Source: Desulfovibrio sp. UIB00
Lineage (GTDB): Bacteria > Desulfobacterota > Desulfovibrionia > Desulfovibrionales > Desulfovibrionaceae
Direction of reading: 5' to 3'
NCBI RefSeq assembly: GCF_022508225.1
Contig: NZ_JAETXJ010000001.1
Location: 248,001 to 312,000, forward strand
DNA: 64,000 bases
Under the pieces are notes generated by a model, which was given only the letters and a program-made list of their open reading frames with translations, was not told the origin of the DNA and searched no databases. The translations under genes were made by a program, and so were the position numbers. Positions 55,391 to 64,000 of the stretch are shown here, one piece after another (within the stretch, counting starts at the first letter, position 1; each line of letters opens with the position of its first letter).

Positions 55391-56047
55391 TTACAGGGAG
55401 TGTGCAGAATCTGCTTGCAGCAATGCCCCTGTCTGAAACAGCGTATCATGGCAAAGCAGCGCAGCTCCGCCGTACAGTGGCGTCGTGGCTCGCGCGGCGG
55501 TTTCCAGCAAAAAATTTCCGGCCCAGCGTGCCAGATGACTGTTCAGAAAATTGCGTGCGACTTTTAGATGGCTCAACGCTTCCTCAGGGTTTTGCCTGTC
55601 TGCGGCCCCGGCGGCTTCGTTAAGTACACCGCCCAAAAAGGAAAGCTCCAGCCCTATGTGATCGTCCGGCTCATGCGCAGCACGTGGGCTCACAAGGCCA
55701 TACTCAGCATAGGCGGCGCGCACGTCAAACATGGGGCCGTCAAAGAGCAGCTGGTCGCGGGTCGTCCACACAGATTCCCACAGGGGGATTGCCTGCGCCG
55801 GGTCTGCGTACAGGGCCGTGTAATCAGCGTTGAGTGTCGGCAAGGCCGCATCTGTGTAACTGCGAAAAAAGTCCGCAAGCAGGGCCAAACCGCTGACGCC
55901 CTCTGGAGTTTCCGGCTGCATGGGCCAGTTTTCAAACAGGCGCTCTCTGGCCAGCAGATCAAGCAACAAAGGGTCAGGGGCATGCAGAAAAATACGGCTG
56001 AAAAAATTGTATGCCAGGGCGCATGCGCCAAGAGTTTCTGTATTCAT
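55391..56047 (-). CDS. TorD/DmsD-type molybdoenzyme chaperone
   Basis: 218 residues from ATG 56047; the longer frame overlaps the upstream gene and a hairpin and is rejected. All-helical cytosolic chaperone of the TorD/DmsD/NarJ group: AYNFFSRIFLHAPDPLLLD, DYTALY, ARAAHEPDDHIGLELSFLGGVL (the family EPxDH motif) and the closing HLARWAGNFL. It protects the Tat signal and apo-form of the molybdopterin subunit until cofactor insertion. Last gene of the dms operon. A GC-rich hairpin lies just before it. Confidence 0.85.
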   Translation of the reverse strand: MNTETLGACALAYNFFSRIFLHAPDPLLLDLLARERLFENWPMQPETPEGVSGLALLADFFRSYTDAALPTLNADYTALYADPAQAIPLWESVWTTRDQLLFDGPMFDVRAAYAEYGLVSPRAAHEPDDHIGLELSFLGGVLNEAAGAADRQNPEEALSHLKVARNFLNSHLARWAGNFLLETAARATTPLYGGAALLCHDTLFQTGALLQADSAHSL

Positions 56048-56058
56048 AGGTATGGAGT

Positions 56059-56082
56059 GGCCCGGAGGTTGCCCCCCGGGCC
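56059..56082 (-). promoter_or_regulatory. Intercistronic hairpin before torD-like gene
   Basis: GGCCCGG / CCGGGCC stem with a ten-base loop, between the dmsC-like stop (56094) and the chaperone start (56047). No T-run, so it is likely to tune translation or mRNA processing rather than to end transcription. Confidence 0.55.
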
Positions 56083-56093
56083 AATGTGAAATG

Positions 56094-56957
56094 TTACAGG
56101 CCGATGCGCAGGTAGCTTCCGTAAAACATGAGCCGGGACAGAACTTCGCCGGCGAGCACAAGGGCCAGCGCGCACAGGGTGGAGCCGATCAGCGGTCTGT
56201 CGTGCCCGGCAAAAACCGTGCGGCACGCGCTCCACGCAAACAGGGCGCCGCCAAAGAAGACCAGCAGGATGCAGATCACCAGTATGCCCACACCTGTTCC
56301 GGCGAGCATGTCCATACCGCTGGCGCCTGTGCTGCCGACCACGCCCAGGGTGAGCATGCTCAGAGGAATGCTCACAAACTTGAGAGCCAGGCCCGCAGTG
56401 GCGGCAAGGCTGCCCACGCCCATGAGCCTGCCGGAGTTTGCATCCCCCATGCCGCCCGCGTCTTTCTCAAGGCTGTAGACCATGCCGCTGACCACAGCGC
56501 CCGTGAGCAGCACGGTGCTGAAGAAGCCCAACACGGTAGAAACCGTGTTCCAGACCGGGATGGTTTCAAGCAGATAGACCTTGGACATGATGCCCACGGT
56601 CACAAGGCCCATACACACCGTGACCAGAGCCAGCGGAGCAATTGAGGCGTTGTTTCTGCGCAGTACGGACAGAACCAGCAGGAGGCCGCTGAAACAGCCC
56701 ACAGAGGCTATTTCGCGGCTCAGCCACGAATGCCCGATGTTCAGCACGGTAAAGATGCTGTGCGAGGGCGTGCCCAGATGCGTGAGGGAAAGCAGCACGG
56801 CCACAAGCGACATTGCGCAGGCCACCGGGGTCTGCCAGCGCAGGCTTGCAGCCTTTACGCCAAAGCAAAGCCGCGCCGCCTCGGAAACCAGCACCATCCC
56901 CACAGCTGCCTGCACGAGGATGGTGAACATGACGAGACTCCATTCGCTGGACAGCAT
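56094..56957 (-). CDS. dmsC: DmsC-type membrane anchor subunit
   Basis: 287 residues, eight hydrophobic helices, matching DmsC (E. coli 287). Opens EWSLVMFTILVQAAVGMVL, with SLTHLGTPSHSIFTVLNIGHSWLSRE, the conserved block between helices 2 and 3. It anchors the catalytic pair to the membrane and oxidises menaquinol. It begins two bases after the dmsB-like stop region, so the genes are tightly coupled. Confidence 0.88.
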   Translation of the reverse strand: MLSSEWSLVMFTILVQAAVGMVLVSEAARLCFGVKAASLRWQTPVACAMSLVAVLLSLTHLGTPSHSIFTVLNIGHSWLSREIASVGCFSGLLLVLSVLRRNNASIAPLALVTVCMGLVTVGIMSKVYLLETIPVWNTVSTVLGFFSTVLLTGAVVSGMVYSLEKDAGGMGDANSGRLMGVGSLAATAGLALKFVSIPLSMLTLGVVGSTGASGMDMLAGTGVGILVICILLVFFGGALFAWSACRTVFAGHDRPLIGSTLCALALVLAGEVLSRLMFYGSYLRIGL

Positions 56958-56959
56958 GG

Positions 56960-57580
56960 CTACACCTCCTCAGGGTTGCTGACTTTCCCGGCCTTGGAAC
57001 CAGCCGGTTTGGCATTTTTGCCCAGTGTGATCACAAGATTCGGCTGGGTAATGCCGGGATCGGGCAAGGGCGCGATAACGTTGACCTCGCCGTATTTAGC
57101 AGCAAGCTCTTCATATTCGCCATAATCCAGCGCGCGGTTGGGGCAGGCCGCCACACAGGCCGGTGCCTTGCCTTCCTGCTGATAGTCGCGGCAAAAATCG
57201 CACTTGGTCATTTTGCCGAGTTTGGCATCGTACTGGGGGGCGGAGTAAGGGCAGCCCCATTCACAATATCTGCACCCCACGCACTTGGTGTGGTCTACCG
57301 AAACAATGCCGTCCTTGCCTTTGTGCATGGCCGTGGTGGGGCAGGAGCGCACGCAGATGGGGTTTTGGCAGTGGTTGCAGCCAATGGACAGATAATAACC
57401 GAAAATATTCTGGGTATAGGTGCCGTCAGGGCGCGCGGCCCATTCGCCGCCAACGTATTCCGTAACGCGCCGCCACAGCACACCCTCGGGCAGGTCATGC
57501 TTGTCCATGCAGGCGATCATGCAGGTCTTGCACCCGGTGCACCGTGAAGTGTCGATATGAAAGGCAGGTCTTTTGTACAT
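56960..57580 (-). CDS. dmsB: DmsB-type four-cluster iron-sulfur subunit
   Basis: 206 residues with four ferredoxin cysteine groups: CTGCKTCMIACMDKH, CNHCQNPICVRSCP, CVGCRYCEWGCPY and CDFCRDYQQ..ACVAACPN. It transfers electrons from the DmsC quinol site to the molybdopterin subunit. There is no signal of its own; it is carried out by the Tat-targeted partner. It sits 11 bp after dmsA. Confidence 0.92.
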   Translation of the reverse strand: MYKRPAFHIDTSRCTGCKTCMIACMDKHDLPEGVLWRRVTEYVGGEWAARPDGTYTQNIFGYYLSIGCNHCQNPICVRSCPTTAMHKGKDGIVSVDHTKCVGCRYCEWGCPYSAPQYDAKLGKMTKCDFCRDYQQEGKAPACVAACPNRALDYGEYEELAAKYGEVNVIAPLPDPGITQPNLVITLGKNAKPAGSKAGKVSNPEEV

Positions 57581-57591
57581 GAAGCTTCTCC

Positions 57592-60018
57592 TTAGACCTT
57601 GACGACTTCAACAAGGTTGGTGTGCTGCGGGTTGCCCTTTGAAAGCGGACTGGGCCGCAAGGAAGTGAGCACGTTCACGCACCCGCCGTGATCCTGCCCT
57701 TTTGCATCCGGTTCATACCACGCGCCCTGCGGCAGGCTGAGCACACCGGGCATGATGCGCGGCGTGACCTTGACGGGAACAAACACCGTGCCCCGGTCGT
57801 TGAAGACCTTGGCCGTGTCGCCCGCCTTGAGGCCGCGTTTTTCGGCGTCCACCGGGTTGATCCACAATTCCTGCGGGGCCACCTTTTTCAGCCAGTCCAC
57901 ATTGCCGTAGGTGGAGTGGGTGCGTTGTTTGTAGTGGTGCCCGATGAGCTGGAGCGGGTACTTGCTCCTGAGCGGGTCGGAAACACCTTCCCATGTGGGC
58001 AGGTATTCGGGCAGGGCGGTGATGCGGTCCCCTTCGGGCAGTTCCCAGGTGTGGCCGATATCCCAGAGTTTCTTGCTGAAAATTTCCACCTTGCCCGTGG
58101 GGGTCTTGAGCGGATTGGCCTCGGGATTGTCGCGAAAGGCCTTGTACGGCACAACGGGCGGCTGGGGAGCCTTGCGCTTGAGCACGCCCATGCTGAAGGC
58201 TTCTTCTACCGTTGCGGGCAGTTCAGGGATTTTCTTGCGGGTGTCGTCATACAGCTTGCGCAGCCATGCATCGCGCGTACGCCCTTCGGTATATTTTTCC
58301 TGAACGCCGAAGCGCTCGGCAATGCCGGTGCAGATGTCGTAAATAGAACGCGATTCAAAGAACGGCTCCACGGCCTTTTGGGCAAAGATGACGTACTGGA
58401 GCTGGGATGAAGACCCCTGCGGGATGATGTCGTCTTCTTCAAGGTTAAAGGTGCCCGGCAGCAGATAGTCTGCAAACTTTGCGCTTGGCGTAAGAAAGTT
58501 GTCAATGACCACCAGTGTTTCCAGCAGGGATTCATCCTTGAGAATGCGGCTGGTCTCGTTGGCGTCGGAGTGCTGGTTGATGATGGCATTGCCCGCGTAG
58601 TTCCACATGAACTTGATGGGCACGTCCAGCTTGTCCGCGCCGCGTACGCCGTCCCGCAGGGCGGTCATTTCCGCGCCGCGCTTGATGGCTTCTGTCCACG
58701 AGAAAACGGAGATGGCCTTTTTGACCGGGTTGGTCAGGAAGGGGAAGACTGCAACGGGCAGGTTGGCGCTGCCTTCGCGCGCGCCCGTGCTGCCGCCTTG
58801 CAGGCCCATGTTGCCGGTGAGCATGGCCATCATGGTGATGGCCCGCGAGGTCTGCTCGCCATTGGCATGGCGCTGGGAAGCCCAGCCTTGACAGATGTAG
58901 CAGGGCTTTGCGCCGCCGATTTCGCGCGCGAGGCTGATGATTTTGTCTTCCGGAATCCCGGTAATGGCTGAAGCCCAGCGAGGCGTTTTGGGGGTTTTGT
59001 CCTCACCATGCCCGAGTATGTAGGCCTTATAGGAATTACCTGCGGGGATGCCCTCCGGCAGGGAATCCTCGTCATAGCCCACGGTGCAGCGCTTCAGAAA
59101 ATCAGTGTCCACCATATTTTCCGTAATCAGCACATGGGCCATGCCGCTCACAAGGGCGGCGTCCGTGCCAGGGCGGATGGGAATCCATTCATCGGCAACG
59201 GCGGCGGTATCGGTGTAGCGGGGGTCAATAACCACAATGCGGGCGTTGCCCTTCTGCTTTGCCTGCATGAGATCGTAGGTCATGCCGCCGCCGCTCATGC
59301 GCGTTTCTACGGGATTGTTGCCAAAAAAGACCGCAAGCTTGGTATTGGCAATGTCGCTCAGCGCATTGTTGCCCAGATATTCGCCGTACATGAAGGGCAT
59401 GGCCTGGCTGATCTGGGAGGTGCTGTACGTGCCGTACATGTTCAGATAACCGCCAAGGCAGTTCATCAGGCGCGCCAGCGGGGTGTTGCCCGTGGGCCAT
59501 GAAATGGAGAGCGTGGCGCCGAGGTTGCCCGTGCCGTAGTTGATGTAGACGGCGTCGTTGCCGTAGTCGGCAATGGTCTTTTTCAGACGGGCAGAAATTT
59601 CGTCCAGCGCCTGCTCCCACGAAATGCGCTCAAATTTGCCTTCGCCGCGAGCGCCAACGCGCTTCATGGGGTATTTGAGCCGGTCGGGAGCGTACAGGCG
59701 GTGCCGCATGGAGCGGCCACGCAGACAGGCGCGGATTTCGTGCAGGCCGTATTCGCTGTCGCCCTTTGTGTCCGAATCAATGCGTGTAACCACGCCGTCG
59801 GCGACATGGGCGCGCAACAGGCAGCGGCTGCCGCAGTTGACGTTGCACGAGGTCCAGATGGTCTTTCCATCCTTGGCGGGCGCGCTCACAGCGTAGTTGA
59901 GGCCGTAGAACAGCCCGCCGCCTGCGGCCAGTCCGCCCAGAGCGGCAACCCACTTGAGAACGCAGCGCCGTGTGATTTCTCCGCCAGGCGCAGTTTCGGG
60001 GGGATTTTTTTTGCTCAT
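57592..60018 (-). CDS. dmsA: DMSO-reductase-family molybdopterin catalytic subunit (DmsA type)
   Basis: 808 residues starting at ATG 60018. Tat signal TRRCVLKWVAALGG, then the N-terminal 4Fe-4S binding CNVNCGSRCLLR with CLRGRSMRHR further on, and the serine-bearing YGTYSTSQISQAM region near 200 that supplies the Mo ligand in DmsA. The molydopterin dinucleotide folds and C-terminal barrel (WINPVDAEKRGLKAGD, NDRGTVFVPVKV) are complete. It reduces DMSO or a related S-/N-oxide in the periplasm; the natural acceptor is not certain. Preceded by a sigma-54 promoter. Confidence 0.88.
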   Translation of the reverse strand: MSKKNPPETAPGGEITRRCVLKWVAALGGLAAGGGLFYGLNYAVSAPAKDGKTIWTSCNVNCGSRCLLRAHVADGVVTRIDSDTKGDSEYGLHEIRACLRGRSMRHRLYAPDRLKYPMKRVGARGEGKFERISWEQALDEISARLKKTIADYGNDAVYINYGTGNLGATLSISWPTGNTPLARLMNCLGGYLNMYGTYSTSQISQAMPFMYGEYLGNNALSDIANTKLAVFFGNNPVETRMSGGGMTYDLMQAKQKGNARIVVIDPRYTDTAAVADEWIPIRPGTDAALVSGMAHVLITENMVDTDFLKRCTVGYDEDSLPEGIPAGNSYKAYILGHGEDKTPKTPRWASAITGIPEDKIISLAREIGGAKPCYICQGWASQRHANGEQTSRAITMMAMLTGNMGLQGGSTGAREGSANLPVAVFPFLTNPVKKAISVFSWTEAIKRGAEMTALRDGVRGADKLDVPIKFMWNYAGNAIINQHSDANETSRILKDESLLETLVVIDNFLTPSAKFADYLLPGTFNLEEDDIIPQGSSSQLQYVIFAQKAVEPFFESRSIYDICTGIAERFGVQEKYTEGRTRDAWLRKLYDDTRKKIPELPATVEEAFSMGVLKRKAPQPPVVPYKAFRDNPEANPLKTPTGKVEIFSKKLWDIGHTWELPEGDRITALPEYLPTWEGVSDPLRSKYPLQLIGHHYKQRTHSTYGNVDWLKKVAPQELWINPVDAEKRGLKAGDTAKVFNDRGTVFVPVKVTPRIMPGVLSLPQGAWYEPDAKGQDHGGCVNVLTSLRPSPLSKGNPQHTNLVEVVKV

Positions 60019-60078
60019 ATCTACTCTCAAGGTCTTATTGTGAAATTTGTAACCAATCAGTACATATGAGCGGGCTTA

Positions 60079-60093
60079 ACAATTTATGTGCCA
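60079..60093 (-). promoter_or_regulatory. Sigma-54 (-24/-12) promoter of dms operon
   Basis: The minus strand reads TGGCACATAAATTGT followed by T: exact TGGCAC, correct spacing, TTGT at the -12 element (one mismatch). It lies 60 bp before the dmsA start. Confidence 0.8.
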
Positions 60094-60183
60094 AATAAAA
60101 TATCGTTTAACATCAGTATGTTGAAATTTACTGTCACGCTTTTTACAAAAAAGGTGGACAGAACGCCTACGCATAGTCCAGAT

Positions 60184-60204
60184 TTTTCCATTTTTGGTGG
60201 AAAA
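60184..60204. promoter_or_regulatory. Candidate enhancer palindrome for dms regulator
   Basis: Inverted repeat TTTTCCA (60184-60190) / TGGAAAA (60198-60204), about 90 bp upstream of the -24 element and ending just after the stop codon of the NtrC-type regulator. Distance and symmetry fit a bacterial enhancer site. Confidence 0.55.
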
Positions 60205-60205
60205 T

Positions 60206-61642
60206 TTAGTCTTTTTCCAACCCGTAGTGTTTGAGCTGTGCGTACAGCCTGCTCTTGCCAAGGCCCGAGATTTCACAGGCCCTCCTGATATCCCAGGCCG
60301 AGGTTTCCATCAGTTGTGAAAAATATTCCCGCTCGGCCACGGCCAGCACCTGCTGGCGAAAGTCTTTGTACGACCCCACAGCGGACGGGGCCGCGCCCAG
60401 GTTCCCGCTGGCGGAGAGCACTGGGTGTGGCGCTGCAGGGCCGTTATGTTCGCCATTAAGCTCGATGGAATGCTTGAGAATGCGAATGCGTACGCCTTCC
60501 GGCAGGTTGTGGACGCACAGTTCCGGCAGGTCAAAGGCCCCTGTAAAGGCGCTTTCAATCACATTGTCCAGTTCGCGCACATTTCCCGGCCAGTCGTAGG
60601 ATTCCAGCGTTTCCAGAAAGCCCGTGCTGAGCCTCTTTTCCGGAACGCCATACTGCCGGGCCATGCGTCGCACCATGCTTTCCACTAATTCCGGAAAATC
60701 CTCCTTCCGCTCGCGCAGGGGCGGCAAATGGAGGGTGGTGGCCCCCAGTCGATAGAGCAGATCACGGCGGAAATCGCCGTCCTCGACCATTTGCTCCAGA
60801 TTGCGGTTGGTGGCGGCCACCAGCCGAAAATCGCTTTCCACCTCAATACTGCCGCCCACAGGGCGGTAGCGCCGCTCTTGAAGCACGCGCAGCAGCTTTT
60901 TTTGCAGTTCCAGCGGCAGTTCTCCGATTTCATCCAGAAAAAGAGTGCCGTTGTTGGCCCCAAGCACCAGACCGTCGCTGGCTCTGTCCGCCCCGGTAAA
61001 GGCTCCCTTAACATGACCGAACAGGGTGCTCTCCAACAGAGTCGCGGGGATCGAGGCGCAGTCTACCACCACAAAGGGTCCGGATTTACGCCTGCTGTTG
61101 CGGTGCAGGGCCTTGGCGAACAGTTCCTTGCCCGTCCCCGTCTCGCCGTGGATAAGCACGCTGCCGTCGCCTCTGGCAGCGGAGGCCAGATGTTCCAGGG
61201 CGCGCTCCAGCGCCGGGCTGTGGCCGATGATGCCAGCGCGGGAGAGGAGCAGCGGCGGAGCGCTGCATTCCCTGAGCGAGTCACGGTATTTCAGCACGCG
61301 TTGCAGCGGCAGCAATATCTTTTTGGGAGAAAGCGGTTTTTGCAGGTAATCCCACGCGCCATTGCGTATGGCAAGCTCCGCGCCGTCCGGGTCGCCCAAC
61401 CCTGTGAGCATGATGACCTCGGGCGGGGGCGTGCCCTGGCGCAGGTCTGGCAGAATGACCAGCCCGTTGGTGTCGGGCAGGCGCACATCCAGAAATATGA
61501 TGTCATATTCCGTTGCCTGAGCCATGCGTTTGCCGTCGGCCCCGGTGAGCGCAAAGTCAGCCGAGTGTCCGATAGTGCGCACCAGTTCCACCAGTGCGTC
61601 GCAGGTCAGTTTGTCGTCATCTATCACCAGCATGCGGGCCAT
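60206..61642 (-). CDS. NtrC-family sigma-54 response regulator
   Basis: 478 residues. Receiver domain (1-120; phosphoacceptor D in [13 protein letters not shown], about residue 52), AAA+ domain with Walker A GETGTGKE near 166, GAFTGA loop near 214, FLDEIGELP, and a C-terminal Fis-type helix ([18 protein letters not shown]). It activates sigma-54 promoters when phosphorylated. The next plus-proximal gene in the same direction is dmsA, whose promoter is of the -24/-12 type, so dms is the likely target. It is 54 bp downstream of the hybrid kinase and probably in its operon. Confidence 0.92.
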   Translation of the reverse strand: MARMLVIDDDKLTCDALVELVRTIGHSADFALTGADGKRMAQATEYDIIFLDVRLPDTNGLVILPDLRQGTPPPEVIMLTGLGDPDGAELAIRNGAWDYLQKPLSPKKILLPLQRVLKYRDSLRECSAPPLLLSRAGIIGHSPALERALEHLASAARGDGSVLIHGETGTGKELFAKALHRNSRRKSGPFVVVDCASIPATLLESTLFGHVKGAFTGADRASDGLVLGANNGTLFLDEIGELPLELQKKLLRVLQERRYRPVGGSIEVESDFRLVAATNRNLEQMVEDGDFRRDLLYRLGATTLHLPPLRERKEDFPELVESMVRRMARQYGVPEKRLSTGFLETLESYDWPGNVRELDNVIESAFTGAFDLPELCVHNLPEGVRIRILKHSIELNGEHNGPAAPHPVLSASGNLGAAPSAVGSYKDFRQQVLAVAEREYFSQLMETSAWDIRRACEISGLGKSRLYAQLKHYGLEKD

Positions 61643-61696
61643 GCGTTCCTCCGTAGTGCCAGACAGCGCCAGCGGCGCTGCAATGTCTCAGAAATA

Positions 61697-64000
61697 TTAT
61701 GGATTGGTATCGTCAGGATGCAGCAGTTTTTTCACGGCTTCGGCCAGACTGTGCAGCTCCGCAGGTTTGTTCAGAAATGCCGCAATGCCAATGGCAGCGG
61801 CCTCGTCTTCACCAAAGGTATGGCTGTAGCCGGTACACAGGATGATGGGAACATCGGGCCGGATGTTCAGTATGGCGCGGGCGAGCTTGTCGCCGCACAG
61901 GCCCGGCATGCTGTAGTCGGTGATGACCAGATCGTATGCCTTGGGGCACTGGGCAAAGCGTTCCAGCGCGGCATTGCTTTCCGTCTCCACATGCACGGTA
62001 TAGCCGAGACTTTCGAGAAACACGCGGAAGGTCTCCGCCAGTTCTCGTTCATCATCCACAAAGAGGATGGAGCCTGTGCCTGCGGGCATTTTTTGCGGCC
62101 CGGTCTTGGCTGGCTGGGCGTACTTTTGCTCACGCGCTGCGGGAATGTACACCCGGAACACAGAGCCGCGCCGCGCCTCGCTGGAAACCTGCACGCAGCC
62201 GCCCCAGGCCTTGACGATGCCCTGCACCACAGCCAGCCCCAGCCCCGTACCCTTTCCCGGCGTTTTGGTGGTAAAGAAGGGATCAAAAATGCGCTCGAGC
62301 ACTTCTTTGCTCATGCCGCAGCCCGTGTCTGAAACGGTGAGGCACAAAAAACCGCGTTCGGATATTTTTGCGGCGCAGGGGGCTTCATTCGCCGTTTCTA
62401 TGCCGATGGTCAGCACGCCGCCGCTGGTTTCCATGGCCTGGGCGGCATTGGTGCACAGGTTCATGAGCACCTGGTGCAACTGCGTGGGATCAGCTAGCAC
62501 CGGAGGCTCCGGGTCGCCGATGCTGTAGTGGATGGAGATGGGCGCAGGCAAGGACGTTTGCAGGAACTTTGCGGTTTCCTTGATAATATGGCTGACGTGT
62601 ACGAGCTGCACTTCCTGATTGCTGCGTTTGGTAAAGCTGAGAATCTGGCTCACAAGGTCGCGGCCCCGGTAGGCTGCGGCAAGAATGGCCTTGGTCTTGG
62701 ATTCCAGCGTTGCATCGCCCTCCAGATGGAACAGTTCGATCATTTCGCCATTGGCAATGATGACGCCCAACAGGTTGTTGAAGTCGTGGGCAATGCCGCC
62801 TGCCAGAGTGCCAAGGGCCTCCATGCGCTGCACTCGCTGCAATTGCAGCTCTTTGTCGTGCAGGGAGATTTCTGCACGCTTGCGTTGCAGGGCTTCTTCA
62901 AAGGCAAAAAGTACCTGCGTCAGCCCGAGTATTTCCGTTGGGGTGTAATCCTTGCGGCGGCGTATTACCGTGATGCAGCGCAGAACAGCGGCGTCCTTTT
63001 GCTGCAAGGGCACGATCACCATGTGCAGGCCTTCGCTGGCAAGATGCGCGCGGGCAACATTGCCGGAGCGCAGTTCGCTGAGCTGGGCTTCCCCAAGCTG
63101 GATGGCGTCGCGCCCGCTGGTGTTTTTACCGTCCGGCTCGCCATCTTCGGGATAGACCGTCAGCAGGTGGTTGAGCGTGCCCTGGGGCTGCAACTGGGCC
63201 AGGGTGGCGTGTTCGCTGCCGGACATGACGCGGGCCTCCATGAGGCAGCGCAGCATAACCTCCTGCTCCGTATGGCAATCCAGCGACCCCAGCAGCACGG
63301 TGTTGATGGAGCGCAGGGTAAGGGTGCGCTGGTTGACCTGCCGCTTGAGGCTGCGGTTCCAGAACAGCACCAGCACAATGCTGCCAAACACAAGGCCAAA
63401 TACGGCAAACACGCCCATCCAGAACGTGCGGCTCGCCCAGAAGGGGCGGTATTGAAGGGAAAGCCATTCCTCTTCAATAACCTGCCGTTCGTGGGGAAGA
63501 ATCAGGGCAAGCCCCTTGCGTACGATGCTGCCGAGCATGGGCTCATCCTTGCGGGATGCTATGCGCAGATCTATGGAATAATTGGTAATGCCAGCTATGC
63601 GCAGGTTGCTGATGCGGGCATTGGCAATGTAGTGAGAGGCAAGGGCCATGTCGCAGATGAGGGCGTCCACATCGCCCACGGCCAGCGCGCGCAGGCCGCC
63701 GATATAGCCGCCGGTAACGGGAAGGATGGTGCGGCTCGTGCCGCTGTAATGCTCGTTGAGATATTTGGTGAAATGGTCGGAAACAGTCACGCCGATGCGC
63801 ATGTCCACCAGTTTGTCCAGGGTGAGGTCGTCCGCGTATTCCTTACGGGATATGATGGCTGCGGGCACGCTGATGTAGGGCTGGGTGAAATCCAGATACT
63901 CCTGAAGCTCGGGGGTCATCTCCAGAGCCGCCACCATATCGACCTTGTGCGATTCAAGCGCCTTGAGCGCTTCTTCCCGGTTGCGAAAGCGGACAGGCAC
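61697..64000 (-). CDS. Hybrid sensor histidine kinase with periplasmic binding domain (partial)
   Basis: 767 residues visible; the N-terminus lies beyond the window. Order: SBP-bac-3-type periplasmic domain (about 1-195; VDMVAALEMTPELQEYLDFT, MRIGVTVSDH, ALAVGDVDALICD), helix at about 203-230, a GAF-like region (245-370), HisKA (GGIAHDFNNLLGVI, phosphoacceptor His), ATPase boxes (NLCTNAAQAM, SDTGCGMSKE, GKGTGLGLAVVQG), and a C-terminal receiver domain (ILFVDDERELAE, VITDYSMPG). It senses a small periplasmic solute and probably phosphorylates the NtrC-type protein downstream. Confidence 0.9.
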   Translation of the reverse strand: MPVRFRNREEALKALESHKVDMVAALEMTPELQEYLDFTQPYISVPAAIISRKEYADDLTLDKLVDMRIGVTVSDHFTKYLNEHYSGTSRTILPVTGGYIGGLRALAVGDVDALICDMALASHYIANARISNLRIAGITNYSIDLRIASRKDEPMLGSIVRKGLALILPHERQVIEEEWLSLQYRPFWASRTFWMGVFAVFGLVFGSIVLVLFWNRSLKRQVNQRTLTLRSINTVLLGSLDCHTEQEVMLRCLMEARVMSGSEHATLAQLQPQGTLNHLLTVYPEDGEPDGKNTSGRDAIQLGEAQLSELRSGNVARAHLASEGLHMVIVPLQQKDAAVLRCITVIRRRKDYTPTEILGLTQVLFAFEEALQRKRAEISLHDKELQLQRVQRMEALGTLAGGIAHDFNNLLGVIIANGEMIELFHLEGDATLESKTKAILAAAYRGRDLVSQILSFTKRSNQEVQLVHVSHIIKETAKFLQTSLPAPISIHYSIGDPEPPVLADPTQLHQVLMNLCTNAAQAMETSGGVLTIGIETANEAPCAAKISERGFLCLTVSDTGCGMSKEVLERIFDPFFTTKTPGKGTGLGLAVVQGIVKAWGGCVQVSSEARRGSVFRVYIPAAREQKYAQPAKTGPQKMPAGTGSILFVDDERELAETFRVFLESLGYTVHVETESNAALERFAQCPKAYDLVITDYSMPGLCGDKLARAILNIRPDVPIILCTGYSHTFGEDEAAAIGIAAFLNKPAELHSLAEAVKKLLHPDDTNP

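Noticed and set aside
57592-60018. Periplasmic nitrate or formate enzyme instead of a DmsA type
   Set aside because: The adjoining four-cluster DmsB, eight-helix DmsC and TorD-like chaperone, plus the serine-rich ligand region, fit the DMSO-reductase group better.

Overview
The window looks like a chromosomal segment of a Desulfovibrio-type sulfate/sulfite-reducing bacterium. The reasons are a GC-rich backbone, an isethionate sulfite-lyase glycyl-radical enzyme with its activase, a DMSO-reductase-type operon under sigma-54 control, a Desulfovibrio-style outer-membrane porin, many sigma-54 activators and Tat-exported iron-sulfur proteins. The species assignment is inference.

Layout. 1-2.5 kb is core: sfsA diverging from an aspartate-type aminotransferase. 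2.6-20.5 kb is an accessory island lying between two complete, convergent tRNA-Ala(GGC) genes (2586-2661 + and 20388-20463 -). Inside it lie three truncated copies of the same tRNA, each followed by the same terminator hairpin. At each island end sits an AT-rich cargo cassette bounded by about 235-245 bp inverted repeats. The left cassette holds a DUF4747-like gene plus a four-helix membrane protein. The right one holds a 519-residue HNH-like membrane protein. Between them are five related small lipoproteins, two HD-GYP proteins, two decayed HD-GYP 3' ends beside tRNA fragments, one intact and two broken copies of a small membrane protein, a papain-like protein, an L,D-transpeptidase and an SMR exporter. 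No integrase or transposase is visible.

20.5-37 kb is mixed metabolic sequence: a DODA-type dioxygenase, an iron-sulfur/membrane-cytochrome-like fusion, a GyrI-like protein, a Tat-exported ATC-hydrolase-like protein, an M28-like peptidase, an Ldh-family dehydrogenase, a TSUP carrier with a LarA-type racemase, a MetNIQ-type ABC transporter, an enolase-superfamily enzyme, lipoate ligase and a MarR regulator.

37.7-47.5 kb is the isethionate region: exporter, sigma-54 activator, islB and islA on the minus strand, and divergently an amidohydrolase, an MHS-type symporter and a TSUP carrier. The 707 bp between the two arms holds two divergent -24/-12 promoters and three palindromes built on GCAAATTTGC, the likely activator sites. 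IslA would release sulfite and acetaldehyde from isethionate, with sulfite feeding respiration.

47.5-55 kb has a CitA/DcuS-like two-component pair, a porin, an MFS transporter and a chemotaxis receptor. 55.4-64 kb is a dmsABC-torD operon with a sigma-54 promoter and an upstream palindrome, preceded by its probable NtrC-type regulator and a hybrid kinase cut by the window edge.
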